Shown: one piece after another, positions 32,710 to 44,450 of the stretch | How positions within the stretch are numbered: position 1 is the first letter of the stretch | How the letters are laid out: every line of letters starts with the position of its first letter | Origin: Mauremys mutica | Lineage: Eukaryota; Chordata; Testudines; Geoemydidae | NCBI RefSeq assembly: GCF_020497125.1 | Contig: NC_059082.1 | Span: 23,086,965 to 23,150,964, forward strand | Direction of reading: 5' to 3' | Length of the DNA stretch: 64,000 nucleotides | The notes under the pieces: generated by a model | Told to the model about the DNA's origin: nothing | What the model saw: the letters and a program-made list of their open reading frames with translations, nothing else | Database searches by the model: none | Made by a program: the position numbers and the translations under genes

Positions 32710-35700
32710 TATCATCATGAAAAGCCTCTTTATTCAATATCCTGTCTATCCCTGAAACCTACTTCACTGTGTTCATATGCATGAAAGGACCAATGTTGGG
32801 TCAAGGCCCTTCAGCAGTCATATTTGCAAAAGAAACCCTTGCTAACCCCCTAATGATTATAGATTGGTTGTGTCATTTAATGGCATGTGTACTCTAGAAT
32901 ATAGGTCCAGCAGGAATACTATGTGCCTTTGCATTGCACAGAACATCCAGGATCCAAAGCCATCCAAGCTAGTGTGGATGTCCATCTGGAGGATCAGGAT
33001 ACCAGACGCATACCGAAGAGTCTTAATTCTTCACCAGATCCGTGGGACATCTTATAGCCATGCCACTCAAATACTATTTCCCCAAACCAAAAATAAATGA
33101 TTAATAAAGAAACCCATGTGCTGCTTAATCGGAAGGACCCTAAACGGGGACCAAATGCACGGGAAACCTGAGTGCAGACACAATCTTTTCAGTGCATCAT
33201 TTACTAGTGTTAAAAATCAGCCCAGTACACACCAGGGTGAGAGTGGGCTTTCTGGGGCACAGAAACATTAATTCCACACGTAATGTTTTTTAACTAAGTT
33301 TATTTAAAAGAGATGAACAATAATAAACTGACACAGAAACAAGCAGAATGCCTAAGAATAGTCAAAGCTTTTGCAAAATCTTCCAGAAGGTTTTCTGAGG
33401 TCTTGGCTTGTGGCAAACAGAATGCAGCATTCAAGTGTCAGAGTGACACTGCTGATGCTGCAGAGCACTAGAGAGAATGGAAGCGAGTAAATGATAGGTG
33501 CCCACCCTAAATGACTGCAATTGTGAATAGGAATTGGAGCAAAACGTTTGATCTTTTTGCTGAAAGTGCTGGAGTCTGAAATGAGGTTCTTCATAAATTC
33601 CAAAAGATGTCACTCATCTGTGTGTTTCAAGCTCTGCCTTGTCTTCCTCTGACTGCCTCAGGGACAAATCCTGACTCAGTGAGGATCTGTGGGGGCTGGT
33701 GGGAAAGTCCATGGAGGTGAGTCCCTCTTCCCCCCCCATGCAGAAGAGTTTGCTTGGTGAATCTTCTTAATTGTGTATCCGCTTGGTACATTCACAAACC
33801 CTCCATCTGTGTCAGGATTAATGGGGCCCTGTGGAGTCAGACCCCATTCACAGGCTCTCTTCATCCTTCCCTCTGACCCCTGCTTACAGCTTACATTCAG
33901 GGCCTTCCACACTGGCTTTACTTGAACAGGAGAATTTGGTCCATAGAGCACTGCGGTTTTAGCCTTCTGACTTTCCCCATGACACAACCAAGTATAGTTA
34001 TTTATAAGGCACCTCTCACCTTAATAGCAAAGCATTGCAATGTTACAGTTACTTTTTCAATATATTCACTCCAGCATAAACCCCCTGGATTTATCCTCGG
34101 CAGTAGTGTGCTATGCAGCAGGTGGAAAAGGCACGTGGAAAGCCATAGCCTCCTCAGTGTTGGCATGGTCCCCAAAGGGGCAGTGCAGGGAGACTTTGGA
34201 AAATTGTTGCTGTGCACAGAACCCGTGTAAGTATAGGCAAGGGGGTGGAGTGTATGCAAATGAGGATACAATCACAGATTTCCTGGCTGTACCGCATATT
34301 CTGGTTATGGGTGCATGTGAAAATTAAAGCAGCTGCAACCTGCTCTGAAATGCACTGCAAAGATGGAAGGTGCTAGGTACGTCAGTAGATGGAGCTTTCA
34401 TACAGATTGGTAAGGAGGTGTCATCAAAGTTGGGGGAGTGGGAAGAGGCTCTGGAATCACAACATGAGCAGCACACAAAGGAATTCACAGGCGTTGCCAA
34501 GGCTTTAACATCACCTGAATAAATGGAGAGGGACCAACAGCTACTGGCTTCCAGCAGCAACCCCATGGACGGCACTCATGTCCTGTGCTTCCGGACATGC
34601 ACAACAGACAGCTGTGGTCTCTGATAGTGTATTAGATTTTGGTGTGCAAAGCAATGTAGGTACCTTCTGCTACCACCCCCCGTGCTGCGTGCAGGGGTTC
34701 ATCTGACCAGTGGTGTGGGTCCCTGGCCTGCTGCAGCTAGAGTTCAAATGGTGGTAGCTTGTATGGCTATATGCCCACACCTGCCAGTAGGGGCAATTGC
34801 TGCGCTCTCTCTCTCACATACAGGTGGGGAGCTGCTGTCATCACCACCCTAGTGCCTTCATGATGACGTTTTGGTTTGGTAATTTCATGCTGTTTGCTAA
34901 CTGGAGAGGCTGGTGGCTATGTAACTAATAATGCAGCATGCTGGAGCGATTGCCCAAATGCTGTCATACCACTATTGCGTTTTAGACGATAACTCGGGAA
35001 TATTGTGCTATTTTTATAAATAAAGGCGGGAACACAGGTGTGCTTCTGTGCCTGCTCCTTGTGCATCTGCTCATTTTATGAGCATTTATCTTGCCCTGTT
35101 TCCCCAGACTGCATCTTTTCCTCAAGACACGGCCCCTGAATTCCCATCAGACCCCTGAAATCATAATCTTGTCACCCCATCTCCCTTTTGCTTTATTCTC
35201 CCAGCTTCATCCACATTGTTCAAGTGAGTTTGAAATGTGGCCAAATGAATTCACCTATTCCTGTTTGGCACACCCATGGCAATGTCCATTTTCCAAGTGC
35301 ATTACAGACAATGACTAAGCCTCACAAACCCCTCTCTGAGGCAAGATATTTTTGTCCCATTTTCACAGAGGGGGGAGACTGAAACAGAAAGTGACTTGCC
35401 CAAGGTTACAGAGAACTGAGATTAGAAGTCACCAATTTCTGGATCCAAGTCCTATGCGCAGAGCCCAGCTCACTTGTGCTAGTCACTAAAGCCCGCCCCC
35501 ACAGAAGCAGAACACCAACCAAATGCCCATAATAGAATTGCTCCCCCACCTCCTTTTTTTTTGGTCCTATGACAGGAGAGGTGCTCACCAGCCTCCTCAC
35601 CTTGAGTGATCTCTTGCAATATGTAACTTACACTAAACAATTTAGTCTGCCTTGTATTTAGCTGGGATGCTCAGAGTACAGTGCCCAGACCTGAAGAAGA

Positions 35701-37830
35701 GCTCTATGTAAACTCAAAAGCTTGTCTCTCTCCCCCACAGAAGTTGGTCCAATAAAATATATTACCTCATCCACCTTGTCTCTTTAACATCCTGGGGCTG
35801 CTATGGCTGCAATGACTCTGCAAAAGTAACAGAATTATTATTTTGATTTCTTCCTCAACTCTCCCCAACCCAATTTTTAAACAGTTCATTACAATAAATA
35901 AATAAATAAACTCTGATCCAAACACCCCAGGACTCTGGGAAAGTGTGGCTCCAGCCAGTTTGTGTCTGGGATCCCTCTCTTAAACAAACAATGACGCTAG
36001 TTTATGAGAAAGGGGCCCAGGGAGGCAAGAGAGGTCATGCTGCAGAAAGAGAAAAGAATAGAAAGGAAAGCAAAGTAGGACTTTTTGCTGGCCATCAGGG
36101 CAACTGAAGGAAGCTGAAGAAAGTTTCTCACAGTTGCACAGGTCAGGTTAGCTTACCAGTTACACTTGTTTCTAAGTAGTAACTAAAGGGAAGAGCCTTG
36201 CTTTGGTGTTACTCCTTTTCTGATTAGCAGCTGGCCCTAGTCTCAGACCCTGTGTTGACTGTACCAATGTAAAAACCTGGATCGATACATAGAACTCATT
36301 TTCTTGAGGATCATAAAGCCGTGGCTAACATCACTGTGGCACTTTGAATTTCTTCAGCCCCAGTATATGCATCTTTATGCAACTATCATATAAGGCAAGC
36401 CATGCAGAATAAGACACCCCCCAAATTTCAGCTAGTTTTGTTGTTCAAGCCAGGTACGATATATAAGGAATGGAATGCTTGTTGAATCTAACTAGATCAT
36501 AATCCTTCCAATATGATAACATATATAAAAAAGAACAATAAGATCCTTAGGAATACTGTTCCTGCCCCCCCAAATAGCATCTTCAGGTGTAAAATGGTAC
36601 TCATAGTTAGTAGAATAAGTGACCTAGATTCCTGAAAGGTGCTGTGATCTCCCTATTGCGTCCATTCCCAAAGTGAAACAGTTGTTCAGCTAGAACGAAG
36701 GACATTGCATGTAGCTTTAGCTCCTGCCCAGTCAGTATCCTCCTAAAGAGACAGATCCAGGAGGTACAGCTTCCACTGTACTAGCTGGGGTAACATACCA
36801 CGTTGCCATGACAAAAAGTCTTTGGCGTGCCACACTAAACTGGAATGAGAGGATATTGGTCTAGAGATGGGGGAGTTAGAACAGGAATTTCCATCAAACT
36901 TTAGGTTTTCACTTCACTTCCAAGAAAAAGTGCCAACAGAAGCATGTTGTCTCCTTGTTGGTGGTAACGTCTAGGTGCTGTTACAAACAAGGCCAGCCAG
37001 AGGCCTCACCCAACTTCTTTGTGACAGTGGCTGCAGTGCACTGAATTGAGCAGGACTGTTAGGAGAGAAACAAGTCCACAATTTAGACTTCCTGGCACCG
37101 GCCCGTGTGGTGACTAATTTTGAGCTGTCCCTTTGTTTGCTTCTTGGTCTTCTTCCCTATATTTCTTGCTGTCCTCAAACCTGAATGGGGATTGACCATT
37201 TAGTTTGAATTCACTGAAGATCTCCTTCTTTCCCTGAAGCTTTCCTGTTATGTGTGAGTTGCTCATCAATCTAACTCTATCTTTCCAACCTCTGTGCTCA
37301 GGATTGGAGATCACTGTTAGGAACCCTTAATGCCATCTGCTACAGAACTGTACAAGGCTTGGCCTTCCTACTGCCCTAATAACACAGGATCTTTCCCACA
37401 CCGCCTATTTTATAAGGGTGAAATTCTGCTCCAAGTGGATCTTGACTCAGATATTCATAGCAGCATAGAGTGGAGAGAAAACAGCTATTTAGTCATCCAG
37501 GTCATTGCTGAGTTAATGCAGTATAGCTCTTTATAATATATCTGTTACACCCATGCATAGAACTCCAGCTAGAACAGAAGGTTTCCCAAAATGTCTCAGC
37601 TGGTGATTAGTGAACCTCTCACAGAAAAAAAGATTGTCACTATTTTTTTCCACATTTCTCCAGGTTTCATATTCTTTCTGGAAATGTAACATTCTCTGTA
37701 GCATGAAGTCAGTTATTAATTATTCCAAATGCCCTGTGGCCCTCCAATAATCAGTTTGGTAAGAGTAATAACGTGTACTTCAAGGTGTTTTTTCTCCACG
37801 TTGACATTTTTCTCATGTTCTGTCTCTCAC
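32710..37830. other. gene-free interval
   Basis: No gene is supported. A MIR-like fragment is at about 35240-35470, the inverted repeat copy is at 35690-35815, and a short AAATA run is near 35893-35911. The 103-codon minus frame at 33676-33987 has no recognisable domain. Confidence 0.4.
35690..35815 (-). repeat. inverted partial copy of the 9310-9610 repeat
   Basis: Contains 'agacctgaagaagagctct', 'gttggtccaataaaa' and 'accttgtctcttta', the complement of the first 130 bases of the repeat at 9310. It is truncated relative to that copy. Confidence 0.7.
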
Positions 37831-37842
37831 TATGGTCTAGAT

Positions 37843-38367
37843 CAGAGGTTCTCAAACTGGGGCGGCAGGCTGTCCTGGGTGTGGTGGGAGGCATGAGAAC
37901 CTTTGGGGGTGGGGAACCCCTTACTGTGCACATTTTACCCACAGCAATGAATAACTAGCAAAGCAGATTCCTCCAGTCCAGACCTATCAGGTCCTCAGCT
38001 GGTGATGTGCATTTGACTCTTGATGGTGCTGTGCATTTTGCTGGATTTCTGTTAAGCTTGCATAATATTATACAAAACCATTGCCAGCGGTATGTTAATC
38101 CGTTGGTTACGACATGGGGTGCACATTTAATTGTGAGCATCGACTGCAATGGCAGTTTTGCTTTTGCTCTTATTACAATGGATCATTTGCTCAAAAAAAC
38201 CCAGACCAAACCTCAAGTGAAAAACAAAGAAGCTGAAACAGATTCAAGTGAACCAGCACCGCTGCATAGATTGGTTTATGTACTTGTGTGGCGGGGGTGA
38301 GGGGACATAAAGTACTTTGTGTAGACACAGAGAAGGGGGCCCGATCAAATAAGTTTGAGAACCACTG
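37843..38367. mobile_element. hAT element, 525 bp, perfect 8-bp TSD
   Basis: The ends are CAGAGGTTCTCAAACTGG and AAGTTTGAGAACCACTG, inverted repeats of the Charlie-like type. Perfect duplications (GTCTAGAT) flank them at 37835-37842 and 38368-38375. A short plus-strand frame inside (MDHLLKKTQTKPQ... from 38179) resembles the basic N-terminus typical of hAT transposases. This suggests a deletion derivative of an autonomous element. Confidence 0.85.
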
Positions 38368-38883
38368 GTCTAGATTGTGCCCAGCATTGTACACTATTGT
38401 AGGGGCATAAGCAGGAGGGAGCATTAACCCTCCTTTCTCCTCTGTGAGGGCCACATCCAGCAGCCTGGGGTAATCCCCAAACTGCAGTGGGCAGGAAACC
38501 GCTGGGGCTTTGGCTCCAGCTCCTCAAATGTGCAGGCAGCACAGGTGAAATGGTGAAGGGGGACAGGAGGTAATTATTTGCTGCTAGTCTAGGCCAATAA
38601 CCTCCCTAACATGTATCCAGAGGGGAGAAGGGAGAGAACTGTCTCCTGGAGCCACAATTTCTTCCTTGGGATGCTCCTGAGGTGACACAACAATATGTTG
38701 CTCTTTTCTATGAGCTGTGTCTTTCTGGCACATACTATCCTGTGAACGCTCTAACCGCTGTTGCACATGAATGACCGCGTTCCTCTCCCAAAGCAAACCT
38801 AAGGATTAGATTAGGATGTTGTGATTGTAGATGGAAAAACAAAAGAAGGCAAGAAATGTCTAAATTTAAAGTGCTGGAAAATC

Positions 38884-41800
38884 CAACCTTTTATTTACTA
38901 CACTTTTGTGACTACATAAACGCTGAAACATTTTAACACTGAAAAGCATGATGACATCATCACTTGCTTTTTTTTTTTCTTTTCTTTTTTTTTTTTTGCT
39001 TAGCAAACACAGCAGATGATATTGCACGGCATAAAGTGAGAACAGTAGCAAAGCTTAAAAAAAGTAACGTAAAGAAATCTTAACGCAGTACAGGAGATAC
39101 CCATAAACAAACCAGAATAATGCCTAGTGCATTACACTTGTCGCTATACACAAAATACAGAAGAAGAAGCGCTTGACTAAGAGAGAGAGATTGAGGAAAT
39201 ATTAGCAATCAGCTCTAATTAGGTACAATAATCACTTAGTATGAAATGCAGATGCAACGCATAAACTACTACTGTTTTCTAATTGGCAAACCAAAAATGA
39301 CAGCAAAGTCATCTTTTTATCAAAATCTTCTCTTAAGTTTTCATTTTTTTTTATTTTTTTTTTTCATTGCTATGGAAGAACTCCCTCTCGCTCTTGGAAG
39401 ATTTCCTATCTCTACTGATCTTAAACCTGATGATTGTCTTTGGCGCCCTTTTTACATTATGAACAATCAAGCTAACTTGAACATGGAAACTGACTTGCAC
39501 TGAAAAAAAATAGTAAAGGTCAAAGGTGTTGTGAGAATGGAAAAGCAGAAAAAGGAGAGGAAGAGTGGGAAGAGGTTAATAAAAAAAAAATCGATCATTT
39601 GGGAGCATCTAGGTGAATGAAGGTTGTTTAGCTTGGACTGGACAGTAGACACAAGGGTTATGAAGACAACTACTGAAGCAAGGAAAAGACAATGCTTTAA
39701 ACTTTATTTTCTTTTAATACTGTTGTTTGGGTCATACTGCAAAACTAAAATGATTCCACAATGATTATGCAATAAATGCAGAACATACCAAAAAAAAATC
39801 AAAATACTAAACAGAAAACATTTTCTAAATACAGTTCCATCCAGTGTTTAATAGCTACTGTTGGATTAATAGACTACTATGTTCTCTCCTTCCCCATGTG
39901 AAACACAACTCATTGCACGGCATTAGTTTATGTATTAAAAGCAGACAATTAGCCAATGCTTACCAATAGACCATTTAATGATCCTGCATTTCAGAGCATC
40001 TTTATTGCCCCATTTCAATACTTGAAGTATAAAAATTTATCTAAGAAAGTGTAACTTTTGACCAAAAGCCCAAACCCTCCCTTGTCCTTCCCTCTCTGAA
40101 CCCTTCAACTATCCCCGAAAACAAAAACAGTGCACACCTTGAGCTTAACTATTGTGCGTGAAAAGAAAATATTTACACCCATCACAAATCATGTTGGTAC
40201 ATGGCATTTAGGTGAAACAGAATCTATCACTCAGGCAAAACAAAATACAGGTAAATGGCATCGTATATTCTGTGCCATGATGCCACCATCAGCTTTGCAG
40301 AATTATCATTGTCATTTCTTTTTCTCTCTCAATTAAAACTGATTTTGTTCTCTAAAGATGTACAAAGTGATGCCAGGCGTAGGGGAAGTACAGAATAAAG
40401 TACATGTTTTCAGTTCTACGGGTGTGGGGGAAATACATTTCTATTCTGTTTTGTTTCTGCAAGGTGACCAAATAGATAGCCATGGATTGAATTCACCTTG
40501 GGCAAAGCCTATCCATCCTGTAAGTCTAACTTAGTGACTGGATCAGCCTTATGCTGGGCTTCTGCAGGGGGATGACTTTCTCCTCAAATGTTGAAGGTCC
40601 TGATCTGTCAAAGCACTTACGTCCAGATCCACAAAGGTATTTAGGCTTCTAACTTCCATTGTTTAGGACCCTAAATACCTTTGAGGGCCTGGGCCATAAG
40701 CCCCAAGTTTGAAAAACATTGAATCACCCACTTAAATTCTTCCCTCTTAGGAAAGCTCTTAAACCTCTGTTTAAGTGCTTTCCTGAAGCCAGGCCTTGAG
40801 CACATGCTTAACTTTAAGAGTGGGAGTAGTCCCATTGCCTTTAATGGGGCTAAATTTGTGTTCAAAGCACAAGGGCTTGCCTGGATTAGAGCCTACAAAT
40901 TTATTCTGCCAGTTTTCTTGAGGATTGAGGGGGAAGAAAAATTCATGCCCCATGAAAATATTTCCATGCTTGATGGAACTGAGAAACTATCCTGTTCTGC
41001 TCCTAAATGCACACCCAATAACTGTCTGGCAGACCAGCTGTTCTTAATAGTGGATTCTCAGAGCTCCATTTTGCCCAGCTGAATTTAGTGAAACTTTTCC
41101 CATTGATCTCAATGGCAGCATGAGCCAGCCCTCGGTATATCACCATGTTGGTGTATTTATCATGTTTGCAGCATCCTCCCCCTGTCCTAGCTGAAGCAGT
41201 TTTGGTGGGGAAGGGAGAGGAGGAAAGCTTGATGAAGACTGGATCATGTACTGAAGAGCATTTCCAAATTCAAGTTAGCTTTTCTCCAAAGTTTTACGCC
41301 CTCTACTTGCTATACCCGTGCGAATGGCAAATCAAACGAAAAACAAATCAAAGTCTCTCACAAATGCCAGTGCTTTTAAACATTAAACAACTTTTAAGTT
41401 CTTTGGATATGCAGGTCTTACCCGCAAAATAACCTTCCTAGAAAAAGACAAATAAATTAAAGGAAAAAACACACTAACATTGCCTTTCTGCTTTCTAAGT
41501 GACAAAAGTACTACTTTGAAACACTCATTTTGGCATGTACAAGTTTTGTTTGTTTGTTTTCTGGGAGGTGGGGGACCTGGCAGTGTTTGTAACACATTGA
41601 AGTGCATGCTAAGACAAGTCTGAAGATACACCCTGCAGTCAAGAGAAGCACTCTCCTTCAGTTTATCTCAGCATCAGGAACAAAAAGATTGTAACACAAA
41701 GCTTTGGCCATTTTTGAATCTACTATATACAATTTTTTCACTACATAGTCATAAATTAAAGCAGTGATTAAATAAACATATACAAAATGTAATTAAATTA

Positions 41801-42249
41801 AAAATCACAGCACATTATAGAGAAAAAATAGGAACCCATTTATCACAGCAGAGATTATTTTTTTACCCTGTAAAAAGAACATTGACTAGCAAACACAAAA
41901 AGCTTCCTAATTTAAACAAAAGGAATCAAAGCCATATATATATATATATTTTCTCCCTTTCTTGCATTCTTTGCAAACAACAATCTTTACCCAACCTTTG
42001 AAATATTTCCAGGAATAAGATCTTCCTTGAGTATAACAGAGCAGTTCTGCCAAAAAAAATGAAGGGAAAGAAAGAAAGAAACCCAAACCATAATAATAAT
42101 AATTAATAATAATAATAAAAATACAAACAAAACAACCTCTACAAAATAAATAAGAGTTATAAAACTTTTTTTAAGTAACCTTAACAATTATCAAACTAGT
42201 AAGTTCTGCCTTATCACATAAACTCTCTATACAACATAACCCTAACGAT
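38884..42249 (-). other. possible distal ONECUT1 3' UTR, no gene seen
   Basis: AT-rich sequence with homopolymer tracts and no coding potential. Minus-strand AATAAA hexamers occur at about 38890, 39701-39706, 40007 and 40898. An interspersed repeat family with short inverted segments covers about 40620-40880. No miR-9 seed match is present here, unlike 42.3-47.0 kb, so this part may lie outside the mature mRNA. Confidence 0.3.
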
Positions 42250-42555
42250 TTATTACTATGAGGTATTTGGAGAAATTGGTAAAAGCAATGCACGGCCTGT
42301 CTGGGTGGAGGGACTCAAGCTGCTTTCAAGGGGAAAGAAGAAGGAACCTTTGGTTTGTCAGCAAGAAAGTGGAAAAAAATATTTTCCTTTGGTATCAAAG
42401 AAAGTTTCATTGCATGGTTGCACGGCAAAAAGCACCACGGTGAAGAATTATTCCTTTTTTTTTTCATTAGTGGCCTTTCTAACAGGCTGAGGTATTCAAA
42501 GAGTATAAGGTGAGAGATAAAGAGGTCAACAGCGGTTTAACACTTTGGTTCAAGC

Positions 42556-42562
42556 AAGGCAC
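42556..42562 (-). promoter_or_regulatory. miR-124 7-mer seed match
   Basis: AAGGCAC on the plus strand is GTGCCTT on the ONECUT1 sense strand, a 7-mer miR-124 target, 7 nt from a miR-9 7-mer. A single seed match is weak evidence alone, but its placement in the miR-9 cluster is suggestive. Confidence 0.35.
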
Positions 42563-42797
42563 TCGTCCTATGAGTTTACAAAGTTTGCAACATGTTTGCC
42601 TAGAGCTTTATTATTATTATCATTATCATTATCATCAGTATAGCAGTTGTAGTAAGAGTAGTATTCATAAGATTATTATTATTATTAAGAATGCAGACAA
42701 GTTTACACACTGAGTGAAGATTGAGAAAGGGGAATGGTGGAGGGTATTTAAGAAGGAGAATGAGTTCCCTTTACAGACCAAGGCCGTGCATGAAAAA

Positions 42798-42870
42798 TCT
42801 TTGGTATTCTTTGGTATCATCAATGTGATTAAAATCACCAATGGAAATCGAGTGAGGTAGCGTCTTTGGT
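42798..42870 (-). promoter_or_regulatory. triple miR-9 8-mer seed sites
   Basis: Three 8-mer matches (ACCAAAGA on the minus strand) lie at 42798-42805, 42808-42815 and 42863-42870. The first two are separated by only 2 nt. Further 8-mers are at 43251-43258, 44510-44517, 46404-46411 and 46980-46987. 7-mers are at 42348-42354, 42387-42393 and 42543-42549. ONECUT mRNAs are established miR-9 targets. Confidence 0.65.
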
Positions 42871-44413
42871 TCACACTATAAATAGTAGATCTTTACACAC
42901 TTTTTTTTTTAAACACATGGAAGTAGCTATTCCTTACCTTTTGCTTCTTTGTCTTTAGGAAATAGTTACCAAATGTATTGTAAAGCTAACCACACCACAA
43001 TAATAAACCAGAAGGCCAAGCAAAGTCTCAAAATTAGCCTCTGGGCCTTTGAATGCACCCTAAACACAGCTAGATAGGAAAAGGATAAGTGCTTTCTCTT
43101 TGTTTGCTAAATGCATAGTTTTCATCCTTATGTACAAAGGAGGAGGAAGAGGAGGAGGAGAATAGGAGAAAGAGAAGGAGGTGGAAGTACCACCTTTCCT
43201 GGGAAAAAATACCTTTTTTACAACTCGGGCGAGGAGAAGTGTCCTAGGACTCTTTGGTATAACAAGGTCAGCCATGTTTTCTTGCCCTCCAAGGACAGGA
43301 AGTCCCCTTTGGGCAGAATGTCCACTGATGTTGAAGCCTAATTCTGAAGTCCTTCTCAGGGCCTGACCCTGCTCACAATAAGCCAAACACCGAGTAGCAC
43401 ATAACTCCAGAAGCAATCCCAATGAATTCAACAGACTACTCATGGAATAAGATTCCACTCAACATGGGTAATCGTGGTGAAATCTGGTGCATTGAGGTCA
43501 ACTGGAATTTTGCCATTGACTTCAAAATGAGCAGGACTGAGACGCTAGGCAACAACCCCCATGGTAGGTGTTTTCATTTTACTTTTGCTTTTACCCTGAG
43601 TAAGGACTGTAGGATGAGGCCCTTGGACAGCAATATGGGAGCCAAAAAAGTAGCAGTGTTGTTTTTTTCTGGAAATCTGATAATGCAGTTTATGATGTGG
43701 ATGGATTAAAACTTTCAACCTTTTTGACACCCCCTCTCTTGGGTCATTATGGTAATTTTTGGATGCACTTCAGGAACTGAGTGCACATTCCTAACCCGCA
43801 ATAGCTGTTTAACTAAACTTTGACTGAAGTCCAATTTCTTGATGTTTCCAAACTTTTCCCACTTTGCTTCCTTTCAGAACTGTTTCATGTCACTCTTAGG
43901 TCCTGAGCCAGTGGCTCAGTGGTAATTTTTTATTCTAATACTAACTTCCATTCTTCCAGGAAATCTTTGGGTGAATTCTTGACCCCACTGAAGTCAGTAG
44001 CAAGACTCCCATTGACTTCAGTGGGGCCAGGCTTTTATCCTTTGTGTAGAAGTTTAAGCGCAACTTTGGGGGAAAAAAATCACCTTCATGGATGACCATT
44101 ACTAAAGACAAGAAATAATAAGAATCTGGGTGCATCAAATGATCTACTGTCTATGCTTCAGTCAGTGCAATGGAGCAGTATCCTGAGGGATAAAATAACG
44201 TTATAATCAGGATGAAGGTTTCCATATTTATTTTGCTTCATATTTAGAAACCAACTAAAGAGAAGTGTGTGTTCTCGGTATATTCAAAGTGTGATTAGCA
44301 TATTGCTTACAGGAAGGGTGACTTTGTTCTTAATGGCTTATAAAAACAAAAAGGTTAAAGCATGCTTAAACAGATGTAAGGAAACCACTTTTAGGCTTTA
44401 ACTTGTGCATCAA

Positions 44414-44415
<2 letters not shown>

Positions 44416-44448
<33 letters not shown>
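44416..44448. repeat. (TG)16 microsatellite in the putative 3' UTR
   Basis: An uninterrupted 33-bp TG run. On the ONECUT1 sense strand it is a CA repeat. Confidence 0.97.

Positions 44449-44450
<2 letters not shown>

Noticed and set aside
33676..33987. 103-codon minus-strand frame that looks mildly protein-like
   Set aside because: I could not assign any family or splice signals. Left as unclassified intergenic DNA.
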